From contig JADIZG010000026.1 of NCBI GenBank assembly GCA_016704895.1, positions 1 through 51,458 of the forward strand: a stretch of DNA of 51,458 nt, given 5' to 3'. Shown one piece after another: positions 26,688 to 35,550 of this stretch (its first letter is position 1; each line of letters opens with the position of its first letter). Source of the DNA: Betaproteobacteria bacterium. Its GTDB lineage: Bacteria > Pseudomonadota > Gammaproteobacteria > Burkholderiales > Casimicrobiaceae. The translations under genes and the position numbers were made by a program. Below the pieces are notes generated by a model. That model ran no database searches. It was given only the letters and a program-made list of their open reading frames with translations, and was not told the DNA's origin.

Positions 26688-27905
26688 ATGTCCCCGGCCA
26701 CCGTCGATTCGCCCCAGTCCTGGACGCGCCTAGCCATCGCGCTCGCGATCGCGACGATCGGCGGCGTGGGCATGTGGTCGGTCGTCGTCGTGCTGCCGGC
26801 GGTGCAGGCGGAGTTCGGCGTCGCGCGCGCGGCCGCGTCGCTCCCGTACACGCTCACGATGCTCGGGTTCGGCGGCGCGGGCATCGTGCTCGGCCGCTGG
26901 TCGGACCGGTTCGGCATCATGCGCCCGGTCCTCGCCGCATCGGTCGCGCTCGCCGCCGGCTACGTCGCGTCGGGATACGCGACGACACTCACCGGGTTCG
27001 CGCTCGCGCAGGGACTGCTGATCGGGGCGGGCAGCTCGGTGACCTTCGGCCCGCTGCTCGCGCACGTGTCGATGTGGTTCGCGCGGCGACGCGGCATCGC
27101 GATCGCGATCGTCGCGAGCGGCAACTACTTCGCCGGCGCCGTCTGGCCGCCGATCGTTCAGCACTTCACCGAGACCGCGGGCTGGCGCACGACGTACTTC
27201 GGCATCGGCGTGTTCGTGCTCGCGACGATGCTGCCGCTCGCGCTGCTGCTGCGGCGACCGCCGCCCGCGCAGCCCGCGGCGTCCCCGGGCGCGCGCGCCT
27301 CGACGCATGCCTCGCCGCAGGCGCTCGGTCTCTCGGGCGGCGCGCTGCAGCTGCTGCTGGTCGTCGCGGGAGTGGCCTGCTGCGTCGCGATGGCGATGCC
27401 GCAGGTCCACGTCGTCGCGTACTGCGCCGACCTGGGCTACGGACCCGCGCGCGGCGCGCAGATGCTCTCGCTGATGCTGGCCTGCGGGGTCGTCAGCCGC
27501 ATCGTGTTCGGCTTCATCAGCGACCGCATCGGGGGCCTGCGCACGCTGCTGCTCGGCTCGGCGCTGCAGGGCGTCGCGCTCCTGCTGTTCCTGCCCTTCG
27601 ACGGGCTGGTGTCGCTGTTCGTGATCTCGGCGCTGTTCGGGCTGTTCCAGGGCGGCATCGTGCCGTCCTACGCGATCATCGTGCGCGAGTACTTCCCGCC
27701 GGGCGAGGCGGGCGGCCGCATCGGCGTCGTCATCATGGCGACGCTCGTCGGCATGGCGCTGGGCGGCTGGGTGTCGGGCGCGATCTTCGACGTCACCGGC
27801 TCCTACCGTGCGGCGTTCGTCCACGGCATCGCGTGGAACCTCGTCAACCTGTCGATCGCGTCGTGGCTGCTGATGCGCACGCGCGCGCGGACGGCGCTGG
27901 CCTGA
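26688..27905 (+). CDS. MFS transporter
   Basis: A 405-residue major facilitator with twelve hydrophobic segments. The loop 2-3 signature is LGRWSDRFGIMRPV and the corresponding loop 8-9 motif is GFISDRIGGLRTL. The central cytoplasmic loop (RRPPPAQPAASPGARAS) divides the halves at about residue 195. It resembles the oxalate/formate antiporter-like and monocarboxylate-type MFS group by the MWSVVVVLPAVQAEFGVAR opening, but the substrate is not certain. The ATG at 26688 gives MSPATVDSPQSW; a TACACT -10-like box lies at 26599-26604. Confidence 0.85.
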   Translation: MSPATVDSPQSWTRLAIALAIATIGGVGMWSVVVVLPAVQAEFGVARAAASLPYTLTMLGFGGAGIVLGRWSDRFGIMRPVLAASVALAAGYVASGYATTLTGFALAQGLLIGAGSSVTFGPLLAHVSMWFARRRGIAIAIVASGNYFAGAVWPPIVQHFTETAGWRTTYFGIGVFVLATMLPLALLLRRPPPAQPAASPGARASTHASPQALGLSGGALQLLLVVAGVACCVAMAMPQVHVVAYCADLGYGPARGAQMLSLMLACGVVSRIVFGFISDRIGGLRTLLLGSALQGVALLLFLPFDGLVSLFVISALFGLFQGGIVPSYAIIVREYFPPGEAGGRIGVVIMATLVGMALGGWVSGAIFDVTGSYRAAFVHGIAWNLVNLSIASWLLMRTRARTALA

Positions 27906-27982
27906 GCGCGTTCCCGGGGCGCGGATGCCGCAACGCGGCGGCGCGACGCCCTTCGCGGCGCTCCCGCGCGCCGGCGGACTCG

Positions 27983-28390
27983 CTACCTGAGCGAGACGCA
28001 GGCGGGGAGCCGCACGCGCAGCACCGCCTCCTGCTCGAACCGCTTCCGGTAGTCCGTCATCACCTCGCGCACCGCGCGCTCGGTGTCGGCCGAGTTCGCG
28101 TGGACGAGCTGGAGCACGTAGGAAGCCTCGTGCTCCAGCTTGCCGTTCTCCGATCGCCATTGTCCCGACGCGCGCCACGACGTGATCCCCTGGGGGAAGC
28201 GCGGCGTCACGCCCGTCGCGAGGAAGTCCTGCCATTCGTCGGTGGAAACGACGCCGCCCGGCTTGTTCGTGCCGAAGTAGAGGGTGTCCGCGATGACCCG
28301 CTCCTCACCGTCGCGGCAGAGGGCGGCCGGCGTGGCGACGCACCCCGCGACGACGAGAGCGGTGGCGAGGGGCAGGACGAGTCGAAGCAT
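27983..28390 (-). CDS. DUF3574 lipoprotein
   Basis: A 135-residue secreted lipoprotein with signal peptide and lipobox (ATALVVAGCVA, Cys 17). The body matches DUF3574: DTLYFGTNKPGGVVSTDEW, FLATGVTPRFPQG and a C-terminal alpha-beta stretch (TERAVREVMTDYRKRFEQEA). The domain resembles small ferredoxin-like folds; its function is unknown. It is convergent with the MFS gene and is preceded by 165 bp without recognisable features before the rhomboid stop. Confidence 0.8.
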   Translation of the reverse strand: MLRLVLPLATALVVAGCVATPAALCRDGEERVIADTLYFGTNKPGGVVSTDEWQDFLATGVTPRFPQGITSWRASGQWRSENGKLEHEASYVLQLVHANSADTERAVREVMTDYRKRFEQEAVLRVRLPACVSLR

Positions 28391-28555
28391 CGGGTCGTGC
28401 GTTGCGACCTGCGCCGGCGCGACGGATCCGGCCGCGCCCGCGAGGCGGACGGCGACGCCGACCGCCGGACATGCGCTCCAGCGGACATCCTACAGCGATC
28501 TGGCGGGGCGGGGGAAAGTGGCCACCGCGCCGACCTGCGTGGCCGGCCGGGGGGC

Positions 28556-29413
28556 TCAATGCAGCGTCCGGTCTTCCGGGGGCTCCCGCGATCCGGACGC
28601 GGCGATCACGTGGACGCGCCGGCCGTCCCGGACGTCGGTCGCGACGTCGGGCGCACCCGGTTCGCCGTGCGCGACATCGCGCGCGGTCGAACCGCCCGGT
28701 TGCCGTTCGCGTTCCTCGTGATCCAGGTCGACGACGCCTTCGCTCTCCCACTCGTACCGCACCCTGGGGACGATGTCGCGATCGCGCAGGAGCGCCGCGA
28801 GCGCCAGCCCGATCAGCGCGGCGGCGAGATGCGTCTCCCACGAGTGCCCGGGCCGGAGCGGCAGCACGCCCCACACCGACGCGCCGTACATGAACGCGAC
28901 GAGCAGCGACGCGGCGATCGCCCGACGGTCGCGGCGAATCAGTCCCGCAGCGAACACGTAGGCGGCGAGACCGTACACGAGTCCGCTCGCGCCGACGTGG
29001 TTGCCGCCTCGCGCGAACAGCCAGACGGCGATGCCGGGGCCGAGCCAGATCGCGGGCAGCACGACGCGGCTCGACCGCGGGTACAGGTGCAGCATCGCGA
29101 TCGCGGCCACGGCGAGGGACAGCGTGTTCGCGATCAGGTGATCGAAGCCGGCGTGCACGAGCGGCGCGAACAGGATGCCGGCGAGCCCGGCGAGCGTGCG
29201 CGGCCGGACGCCGAACGGCATGACGTCGAGGCCGAGGCCGGCGTTCGCGAGCTGGATCGCCCACAGCAGCGCGACGAACGCGAGCGAGAGCTGCACGGCG
29301 AGCCGGAATCCCGCGCGCGCTCTCGGCGAACCGGTGTGGCCGGGATGCGGCGTCTCGAAGGGCATGGGGGGCGGCTCGCGCGCCCGCGGGGATCGCGGGC
29401 TCGAATCGAGCAT
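28556..29413 (-). CDS. Rhomboid-family intramembrane serine protease
   Basis: A 285-residue polytopic protein. The catalytic Ser lies in HVGASGLVYGLAAYV (GASG motif) and the partner His probably in SWETHLAAALIGLAL; the HLIANTLSL segment fits the family's HxxxN motif in TM2. About six membrane helices lie between residues 35 and 210, followed by a soluble, charged tail of about 70 residues ending EPPEDRTLH. Rhomboids cleave transmembrane substrates inside the bilayer. The start could be residue 1 (29413) or the Met at 29365 (MPFETPHPGH). Its substrate is unknown. Confidence 0.85.
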   Translation of the reverse strand: MLDSSPRSPRAREPPPMPFETPHPGHTGSPRARAGFRLAVQLSLAFVALLWAIQLANAGLGLDVMPFGVRPRTLAGLAGILFAPLVHAGFDHLIANTLSLAVAAIAMLHLYPRSSRVVLPAIWLGPGIAVWLFARGGNHVGASGLVYGLAAYVFAAGLIRRDRRAIAASLLVAFMYGASVWGVLPLRPGHSWETHLAAALIGLALAALLRDRDIVPRVRYEWESEGVVDLDHEERERQPGGSTARDVAHGEPGAPDVATDVRDGRRVHVIAASGSREPPEDRTLH

Positions 29414-29435
29414 GGTCGGTCCGGATCGGCGCGTT

Positions 29436-30254
29436 TCAACCCCGGGGCGCCGCTGGCGGACGGGCGGAGTCTCGTCGCCGGCCCCGCGCCCGGCCCACGT
29501 CGACGGTGAATCCCGCGTCGAAGGACGGGTTCTCGTTCACGCCGCCCTTCGCGTAGCCGCGCGGATTGCACACGACGCGCGTGCCGGCGAGATCGTAGTC
29601 GAAGCTGTCGTGCGTGTGGCCGTGGATCCACAGGGCCGCGCGATCGCCGCCCATGAGCCGCGTCGCGTCCGAGACGAAGCACGCGTTCATCAGCGAGCCC
29701 GCGTAACGCGGGTGGATGCTCAGGCGAGAGGGCGCGTGATGCGTGACGACGACCGTCGGCCCGTCGTGAGGCTTCGCAAGCCTCGACTCGATCCAGGCGG
29801 CGTGGCGCGCATGCCTTGCCGCCGCATCGTCGGGCGTGAAGAGCGCATCGCCGCCGTCCGCGGCGCGGATGCGCGAGAAGTCGCGCACGAAGCGGCGCGC
29901 GTCCGCCATCGCGGCGGAACGAAGCTCACCGTCCCCGAAGAGCATGAAGTCGGTCCACAGCGTGCTGCCGAGGAAACGCACGCCGTCCACCACGAGCTCG
30001 TCGTCGTCGAGCACGCGCACGTTCGTGCCGGCTGAGAGGACGCGCAGATCGCGCAGCGTGGCGTCGATGCTCGACCCGTAGAACTCGTGGTTTCCGGGCA
30101 CGTAGAGCACGGGCTTCCCGAGGCCGGCCGCCCACGCGATCGCCTCGCCCGGCCGGGCGATGTCTCCCGCCAGCACGAACAGGTCCGCGTCGGTCGCCGG
30201 GATCGGCGGCGCGCCGCCGGAGAGGTGCAGGTCGGAGAGTATCTGGAGACGCAG
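29436..30254 (-). CDS. Calcineurin-like metallophosphoesterase, possible CTG start
   Basis: A protein of about 272 residues with all metal motifs of the calcineurin-like family: ILSDLHLSG (DxH), LAGDIARPG (GD), VPGNHEFYGS (GNHE), VVTHHAPS and IHGHTHDS (GHxH). Homologues usually begin M-R-L-Q-I-L-S-D-L-H. Here that position is a CTG (30254-30252) preceded by a GAGG ribosome-binding site; no ATG, GTG or TTG is in frame nearby. Either CTG is used or a base is wrong, since an ATG a little upstream is in another frame. It is divergent from marR with about 42 bp between. The substrate is unknown. Confidence 0.8.
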   Translation of the reverse strand: MRLQILSDLHLSGGAPPIPATDADLFVLAGDIARPGEAIAWAAGLGKPVLYVPGNHEFYGSSIDATLRDLRVLSAGTNVRVLDDDELVVDGVRFLGSTLWTDFMLFGDGELRSAAMADARRFVRDFSRIRAADGGDALFTPDDAAARHARHAAWIESRLAKPHDGPTVVVTHHAPSRLSIHPRYAGSLMNACFVSDATRLMGGDRAALWIHGHTHDSFDYDLAGTRVVCNPRGYAKGGVNENPSFDAGFTVDVGRARGRRRDSARPPAAPRG

Positions 30255-30285
30255 GGCTGCCTCGACGGGGGCATTGGGTCCGCGA

Positions 30286-30298
30286 TATGATGCATCAT
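30286..30298 (+). promoter_or_regulatory. TATGAT -10 and ATGATGCATCAT palindrome at the marR start
   Basis: TATGAT (30286-30291) is a good -10, and the next bases form a perfect 12-bp palindrome ATGATGCATCAT (30287-30298) that runs into the marR ATG at 30297. Transcription would begin at or near the start codon, suggesting a leaderless message, and the palindrome is a natural place for autoregulation by the MarR dimer. Confidence 0.5.
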
Positions 30299-30755
30299 GC
30301 CCGCCAGAAAGCCGCGTCCGACCTCGCCCGCTCCGCCGTTGACGAAGGACGAGTTCGAAGCGCTCGCGCAGTTCCGCTACGACCTCCGGCGCTTCCTCCG
30401 CTTCAGCGAGCAGGCGACGCACTCGCACGGCGTCACGCCGCTGCAGTACCTGCTGCTGCTGCAGATCAAGGGCTACCCGGGGCGGGAATGGGCGACGATC
30501 ACCGAGCTCGCCGAGCGCCTGCAGGCGAAGCACCACGGCGTCGTGTCGCTGGTCACGCGCTGCGAGGCCGCCGGGCTCGTCCGGCGGAGCACGAGCGCGG
30601 AAGACCGCCGCCGCGTCGAGGTCCGGCTGACCGCGAAGGGCGCGAAGCTCGTCGAGCGGGTGGCGAACCTGCATCGGCTCGAGCTCATGTCGTTCCGCGA
30701 CGTCTTCCTCGTCTCCGGCGTGACGTCGCCGCGCGCGGACCGCTCCTGGCGCTGA
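30297..30755 (+). CDS. MarR-family transcriptional regulator
   Basis: A 152-residue winged-helix regulator. The DNA-binding part is TITELAERLQAKHHGVVSLV (about 66-85) followed by the wing RRSTSAEDRRRVEVRLTAKG, both typical of MarR. N- and C-terminal helices give the dimer. MarR proteins usually repress their own and adjacent divergent genes in response to small ligands. The divergent neighbour here is the metallophosphoesterase. The C-terminus is slightly atypical (SGVTSPRADRSWR). Confidence 0.85.
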   Translation: MPARKPRPTSPAPPLTKDEFEALAQFRYDLRRFLRFSEQATHSHGVTPLQYLLLLQIKGYPGREWATITELAERLQAKHHGVVSLVTRCEAAGLVRRSTSAEDRRRVEVRLTAKGAKLVERVANLHRLELMSFRDVFLVSGVTSPRADRSWR

Positions 30756-30771
30756 ACGCGCCGCGGGGCCG

Positions 30772-31380
30772 TCAGCCGGCCGCGGCGGGCGCCGGTCGCC
30801 GCCATACGAGGCACCGGTTGTTCGCCGGCATCGCGCGGTCCTCGACCAGCGCGAGCCCGGCGCGGCGCGCGAGCGCGTTCACGGCCTCGACGTCGCGCAA
30901 TCCCTGGTGCGGTGACTTCGCCTTGAGCGAAGCGTCGAACAACGCGTTGCCCTCGCTCGTGTGGCGCCCGCCGACGTTGAACGGCCCGTAGATCGCGAGC
31001 TTCGCGTCCGGCGCCAGGATCGCGGGCAGTCCGGCGAACAGGCGTTCGACCTCGGGCCATCCCATGATGTGCAGCGTGTTCGCGCTGAACACCGCGTCGT
31101 AGCGGCGTTCCGGCCACGGGCCGTTTACGTCGAAGGAGAGCGGCGCGGGTGTGTTGGGCAGCGCGGCCTCGTCGAGCCACATCCGGATGCCCGGCAGATT
31201 CTCCTCGCGGTCCGAGCACTGCCAGACGAGATGGGGCATCGCCGCGGCGAAGTGCACGGCGTGCTGCCCGGTCCCGCTGCCGATCTCGAGCACCTCGCTC
31301 CGGTCCGCGAAGTGGTCGCGCAGCGCCGCGAGGATCGGCTCGCGGTTGCGGTCGCAGGCGGGGGCGCAGGGCTTGTCCAT
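30772..31380 (-). CDS. DUF938 SAM-dependent methyltransferase
   Basis: A 202-residue class I methyltransferase-fold protein of the DUF938 family. SAM motif I is VLEIGSGTGQHAVHFAAAMP (about 29-48), with WQCSDREENLPGI as the acidic second motif and GPFNVGGRHTSEGNALFDAS as the family signature. The ATG at 31380 gives MDKPCAPACDRNREPIL; an open frame runs further upstream but lacks family similarity. The substrate is unknown. It is divergent from the peptidase gene; the 217-bp gap shows only a CACAAT -10-like box at 31530-31535 facing the peptidase. Confidence 0.85.
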   Translation of the reverse strand: MDKPCAPACDRNREPILAALRDHFADRSEVLEIGSGTGQHAVHFAAAMPHLVWQCSDREENLPGIRMWLDEAALPNTPAPLSFDVNGPWPERRYDAVFSANTLHIMGWPEVERLFAGLPAILAPDAKLAIYGPFNVGGRHTSEGNALFDASLKAKSPHQGLRDVEAVNALARRAGLALVEDRAMPANNRCLVWRRPAPAAAG

Positions 31381-31597
31381 GGGTTCTCGTGGCGGGTGGA
31401 CGGATGCCCATTGTCGCCGATCGGTTGCCCGGTCTGACGCCCGGACGGCGGTCGATGCACCCGGCGCGGGTACCCGCGCGACACGTCGCGAGAGTTCCGG
31501 CGTCGGCAGCGCAGTGTCGCGGCCGGTGGCACAATGACTTCCCCGCGCGCCCACCCGATGCGTCCTCCATGGCCGTGCCGCGGGCGCGGGTATTCCG

Positions 31598-33751
31598 ATG
31601 ATCGAGGCCGGCGACAATCCCCTGCTGCAACCCTGGACGGCGCCGTTCGGCCTGCCGCCGTTCGAGCGCATCGAGCCCGCGCACTTCGTCCCGGCATTCG
31701 ACGCCGCGATGCGCGCGCACCGCGCCGAGATCGCGGCGATCGCCGCGAACCCCGACCCGCCGACGTTCGCGAACACGATCGCCGCGCTCGACGCGAGCGG
31801 CCGCGCCTACGTGCGCATCTCGCACGTGTTCCGCAACCTCGCCGCTTCCGCAACCTCGCCCGACCTCCAGGCGGCCGAGCGCGAGCTCGCGCCGAGGACC
31901 GCGGCGCACGCCAACGCGATCCTGCTCGACGCGGCGCTGTTCGCGCGCGTCGACGCGCTGCACGGGCGGCGGGACGCGCTCGGGCTCGCCCCCGAGGAGC
32001 GCAAGCTCCTCGAGCGCCTGCACCTCGACTTCGCTTACGCCGGCGCGCGACTCGCGCCGGAGGCCAGGCGTCGCGCGGGCGAGATCGGCGAGCGCCTCGC
32101 GCTCCTGACGACGACGTTCCGCCAGAACGTCCTCCAGGACGAGGCGACGCAGGGCGTCGTGATCACCGACGAGCGGGACCTCGCGGGACTGCCGGCGTCG
32201 CTGCGCGAAGCCGCCCGCGAGGCCGCGCGGCAGCACGGCCGGCCGGACGCGTGGTTCATCTCGCTCTCGCGATCGATCGTCACGCCGTTCCTCGCGTGGT
32301 CGGACCGCCGCGACCTGCGCGAGCGCGCGTTCCGGCTCTGGACGCGGCGCGGCGAGCTCGACGATGCCCGCGACAACCGGCCGGTCGCGCGCGAGATCCT
32401 GAAGCTGCGCAACGAGCTCGCGCGGCTGCACGGCTTTTCCAGCTACGCCGACTACGCGCTCACCGACCGGATGGCGAAGACGCCCGCGGCCGTCGCCGGG
32501 CTGCTCGAGCGGGTGTGGGGGCCGGCCAGGGAGAAGGCGCGCATCGAGCGCGACGCGCTCGCCGCGACGGCGCGCTCGTGCGGCGCGACGCACGCGATCG
32601 AGCCGTGGGACTGGCGCTATTACGCTGAAAAAGTGCGCCGCGCCCGCTACGACCTGGACGACGGCGAGGTCAAGCCGTACTTCGTGCTCGACCGGATGCT
32701 CGAGGCGGCGTTCGACTGCGCCGGGCGCCTGTTCGGCCTCCGGTTCGTGCGGCGTCCGGACCTCCCCGTCTACCATCCCGACGTGCGCGCCTACGAGGTG
32801 CAGGGCGCCGACGGCAGGACGGTGGGCGTGTTCCTGTCCGACAACTTCATGCGGCCGACCAAGCGCGGCGGCGCATGGATGTCGAGCTTCCGCGACCAGT
32901 CGCGGGCGCACGGCGAGTCGCTGCCGGTCATCGTCAACAACAACAACTTCGCGAAGGCGCCGGACGGCGTGCCGACGCTGCTCTCGGCCGACGACGTGCG
33001 CACGCTGTTCCACGAGTTCGGCCACGGCCTGCACGGGCTCCTGTCGCAGGTGACCTACGAGCGCCTGTCCGGTACCCACGTGCTGCGCGACTTCGTCGAG
33101 CTGCCGTCGCAGCTCTTCGAGCACTGGGCCTTCGACCCGGGCGTGCTCGAGCGCCACGCGCGCCACGCCGACACGGGCGAGCCGATTCCGCACGAGCTCG
33201 TCCTGCGCGTGCGCTCGGCGCGACGCTTCAACCAGGGGTTCGAGACGGTCGAGTACGCGGCTTGCGCGCTGCTCGACATGGCGTTGCACGCGTCCGAGGA
33301 CCCTGAAGGGGTCGACGTCGCGGCGTTCGAGACGGCCGAGCTCGCGCGCATCGGCATGCCGCGCGAGATCGTGCTGCGCCACCGGTTGCCGCACTTCGAC
33401 CACCTGTTCGGCGGCAACGGGTACGCGGCGGGCTACTACGTCTACCTGTGGGCCGAGGTGCTCGACGCCGACGCGTGGGACGCGTTCGCCGAGGCGGGCG
33501 ACGTCTTCGACCCGGCGGTGGCGCAGCGCCTGCTGCGCTACGTCTATTCGTCGGGAGGGACGCTCGATCCGGCGGAGGCGTACCGCGCATTCCGCGGACG
33601 CGACGCGGCGATCGAGCCGATGCTCGCCGAGCGCGGGCTGGTCGGCGACGAAGCTCCCGCCTGGCCCTTCCGACGCGCGCCGCGCGTTTCCCTCCCGAGA
33701 ACGAGGCGCGCGGTCAAGTCGCCGCCGGGGCGCCCGCGCCCGACGAAGTAG
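31598..33751 (+). CDS. M3-family metallopeptidase (oligopeptidase A/Dcp type)
   Basis: A 717-residue zinc peptidase. The active-site motif is TLFHEFGHGLHGLL (HEFGH near residue 470), with the third ligand Glu in the downstream FVELPSQLFEHWAF helix. Other family blocks are WDWRYYAEKVRRARYDLD and GGNGYAAGYYVYLWAEVLDAD. Length and order match peptidyl-dipeptidase Dcp/oligopeptidase A, cytoplasmic enzymes that clear short peptides. No signal peptide is visible. The C-terminal 30 residues (RVSLPRTRRAVKSPPGRPRP) are basic and atypical, perhaps a late frame extension. Confidence 0.9.
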   Translation: MIEAGDNPLLQPWTAPFGLPPFERIEPAHFVPAFDAAMRAHRAEIAAIAANPDPPTFANTIAALDASGRAYVRISHVFRNLAASATSPDLQAAERELAPRTAAHANAILLDAALFARVDALHGRRDALGLAPEERKLLERLHLDFAYAGARLAPEARRRAGEIGERLALLTTTFRQNVLQDEATQGVVITDERDLAGLPASLREAAREAARQHGRPDAWFISLSRSIVTPFLAWSDRRDLRERAFRLWTRRGELDDARDNRPVAREILKLRNELARLHGFSSYADYALTDRMAKTPAAVAGLLERVWGPAREKARIERDALAATARSCGATHAIEPWDWRYYAEKVRRARYDLDDGEVKPYFVLDRMLEAAFDCAGRLFGLRFVRRPDLPVYHPDVRAYEVQGADGRTVGVFLSDNFMRPTKRGGAWMSSFRDQSRAHGESLPVIVNNNNFAKAPDGVPTLLSADDVRTLFHEFGHGLHGLLSQVTYERLSGTHVLRDFVELPSQLFEHWAFDPGVLERHARHADTGEPIPHELVLRVRSARRFNQGFETVEYAACALLDMALHASEDPEGVDVAAFETAELARIGMPREIVLRHRLPHFDHLFGGNGYAAGYYVYLWAEVLDADAWDAFAEAGDVFDPAVAQRLLRYVYSSGGTLDPAEAYRAFRGRDAAIEPMLAERGLVGDEAPAWPFRRAPRVSLPRTRRAVKSPPGRPRPTK

Positions 33752-33810
33752 ACTGGCGGCATTCGGGTGTCGCCGGCGATTCCGGCGCGTCGGTTCGAGG
33801 GGAGTCAACG

Positions 33811-34974
33811 ATGAAATGCACGCTGGTCGGTTCGCGCTACTTCGGGGCCGCCGTACTCGACGCACTGCTCAAGGACGGCACCGAGATCGTGCGCGTCGTC
33901 GCCCCCGCGGCCGACGACAGGATCGCGCTCGCGGCGCAGAAGGCGGGCATCGGGGTGCACGTCCTGTCGAACCCGAAGATCGTGCCCGGCGACGCGATCG
34001 CCGACGGCACCGACCTGATCGTCGCCGCGCACACGCACGCGCGCGTGAGCAACGAGGCGCTCGCGCGATCGCGCCTGGGCGGCATCGGCTACCACCCGTC
34101 GCTGCTGCCGCGGCACCGCGGGATCGCCGCCGTCGAGTGGACGATCATGGAGAACGACCCGATCGCCGGCGGCTCGGTCTACCACCTCGCCGACGGCTGG
34201 GACGCGGGAGGCGTCGCGATGCAGGACTGGTGCTTCGTCGCGAAAGGCGAGACCGCGCGCGATCTGTGGGAGCGCGCGCTCGCGCCGATGGGCCTCGACC
34301 TGCTGAAGCGCGTCGTGCGCCACGCCAGGGAGCACGGCTCGCTCCCCTCGCACGGGCAGGACGAGCGCTTCGCGACGAAGGCGCCGATGGTCAGGCGCAC
34401 CGTCACGCTGACCGAAGGCCATCGCGCGCCGACAGCGTCGCTCGCCGTGACCGTCGTCGGTCCCGACCGCCCCGGCATCGTGAAGCTCCTCGCCGAGCGC
34501 GCCAAGGGCTTCGGCGCCAACTGGGCGGCGAGCCGCATGGCGAACCTCGCCGGCCAGTTCGCGGGCATCGTGCACCTCGACGTGCCCGTGGAGAACGCCG
34601 ATGCGCTCGCGAACGCGCTGTCGGCGCTCGAATCGACGGGGCTGCGCGTCGTGATCGCGAGGAGCGACGCCGTGGCCGCACCGGCGGGACGCCGCGCGAT
34701 CAAGCTCGAGCTCGCCGGCCCCGACCGCCCCGGCATCGTCCGCGACCTGTCGACGAGCCTCGCCGAGCGCGGCGTCTCGATCGAGGACCTGCACACCGAG
34801 GTCGTCGACGGCCCGGGCGCGGCCGAGCGCGTCTTCAAGGTCCGGGCGCTGTTGTTCGTGCCCAACGCGCTCTCCAACGAGGAGTTGCAGCGCGGCCTCG
34901 ACGCACTCGCGAGCGAGATGAGGATGGACCTCGCGCTGGGCGAGCGGAACGGGCCGGGCGCCGCCCGCGCCTGA
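33811..34974 (+). CDS. Formyltransferase-fold protein fused to two ACT domains
   Basis: A 387-residue protein with an unusual domain order. Residues 1 to about 185 match the formyl_trans_N fold (GYHPSLLPRHRG at 93-104; DGWDAGGVA near 131). Two ACT domains follow (about 211-288 and 296-376), each opening with GPDRPGIV as in GcvR and PurU. In PurU the ACT domain is N-terminal; here it is reversed and doubled. In formyltransferases the catalytic triad is N-x-H...D; here His95 and Asp131 remain but the Asn position is Gly93, so normal formyl transfer is doubtful. The start at 33811 follows AGGGGAGTC. It could be an amino-acid-sensing, folate-related enzyme or regulator. Confidence 0.82.
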   Translation: MKCTLVGSRYFGAAVLDALLKDGTEIVRVVAPAADDRIALAAQKAGIGVHVLSNPKIVPGDAIADGTDLIVAAHTHARVSNEALARSRLGGIGYHPSLLPRHRGIAAVEWTIMENDPIAGGSVYHLADGWDAGGVAMQDWCFVAKGETARDLWERALAPMGLDLLKRVVRHAREHGSLPSHGQDERFATKAPMVRRTVTLTEGHRAPTASLAVTVVGPDRPGIVKLLAERAKGFGANWAASRMANLAGQFAGIVHLDVPVENADALANALSALESTGLRVVIARSDAVAAPAGRRAIKLELAGPDRPGIVRDLSTSLAERGVSIEDLHTEVVDGPGAAERVFKVRALLFVPNALSNEELQRGLDALASEMRMDLALGERNGPGAARA

Positions 34975-35001
34975 GTCGCCGCCTCGAACGACGAGCGAGC
35001 G

Positions 35002-35550
35002 ATGGCCGGCACCGGTCTGATCGCGCTGATCGACGACGTCGCCAGCATCCTCGACGACGTGTCGGTGCTGACGAAGGTCGCCGCGAAGAAGACCGCCGGC
35101 GTGCTGGGCGACGACCTCGCGCTCAACGCGCAGCAGGTTGCCGGCGTGCGGGCGGACCGCGAGTTGCCGGTCGTGTGGGCGGTGGCGAAGGGATCGGCCG
35201 TCAACAAGGCGATCCTCGTGCCGTCGGCGCTCGGGATCAGCGCGCTCGCGCCCTGGGCGATCACGCCGCTCCTGATGGCGGGCGGCGCGTACCTCTGCTA
35301 CGAGGGCTTCGAGAAGATCGCCCACCGGTTCGTGCACGGAGGCGGCGACGAGACGGAGAAGGAGCGAAAGCTCCGCGAGGCGTTCGAGGACGCGTCGACC
35401 GACCTCGTCGCATTCGAGCGCGACAAGATCAAGGGCGCCGTGCGCACCGACTTCATCCTGTCGGCGGAGATCATCGTCATCACGCTCGGCACGGTGGCCG
35501 GTGCGGCGTTCGCGACCCAGGTGTCGGTGCTGGCCGGCGTCGCGTCCTGA
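35002..35550 (+). CDS. DUF808 (YedI-like) membrane protein, N-terminal half
   Basis: 182 residues matching the first part of DUF808 proteins: GLIALIDDVASILDDVSVLT, KKTAGVLGDDLALNAQQV, then two hydrophobic segments and ending VITLGTVAGAAFATQVSVLA. Full DUF808 proteins are about 300 residues in one chain. Here the frame stops at a TGA (35548-35550) exactly where the second half begins (TGATG), and one missing G before TCCTG would explain it. The function of the family is unknown. Confidence 0.8.
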   Translation: MAGTGLIALIDDVASILDDVSVLTKVAAKKTAGVLGDDLALNAQQVAGVRADRELPVVWAVAKGSAVNKAILVPSALGISALAPWAITPLLMAGGAYLCYEGFEKIAHRFVHGGGDETEKERKLREAFEDASTDLVAFERDKIKGAVRTDFILSAEIIVITLGTVAGAAFATQVSVLAGVAS

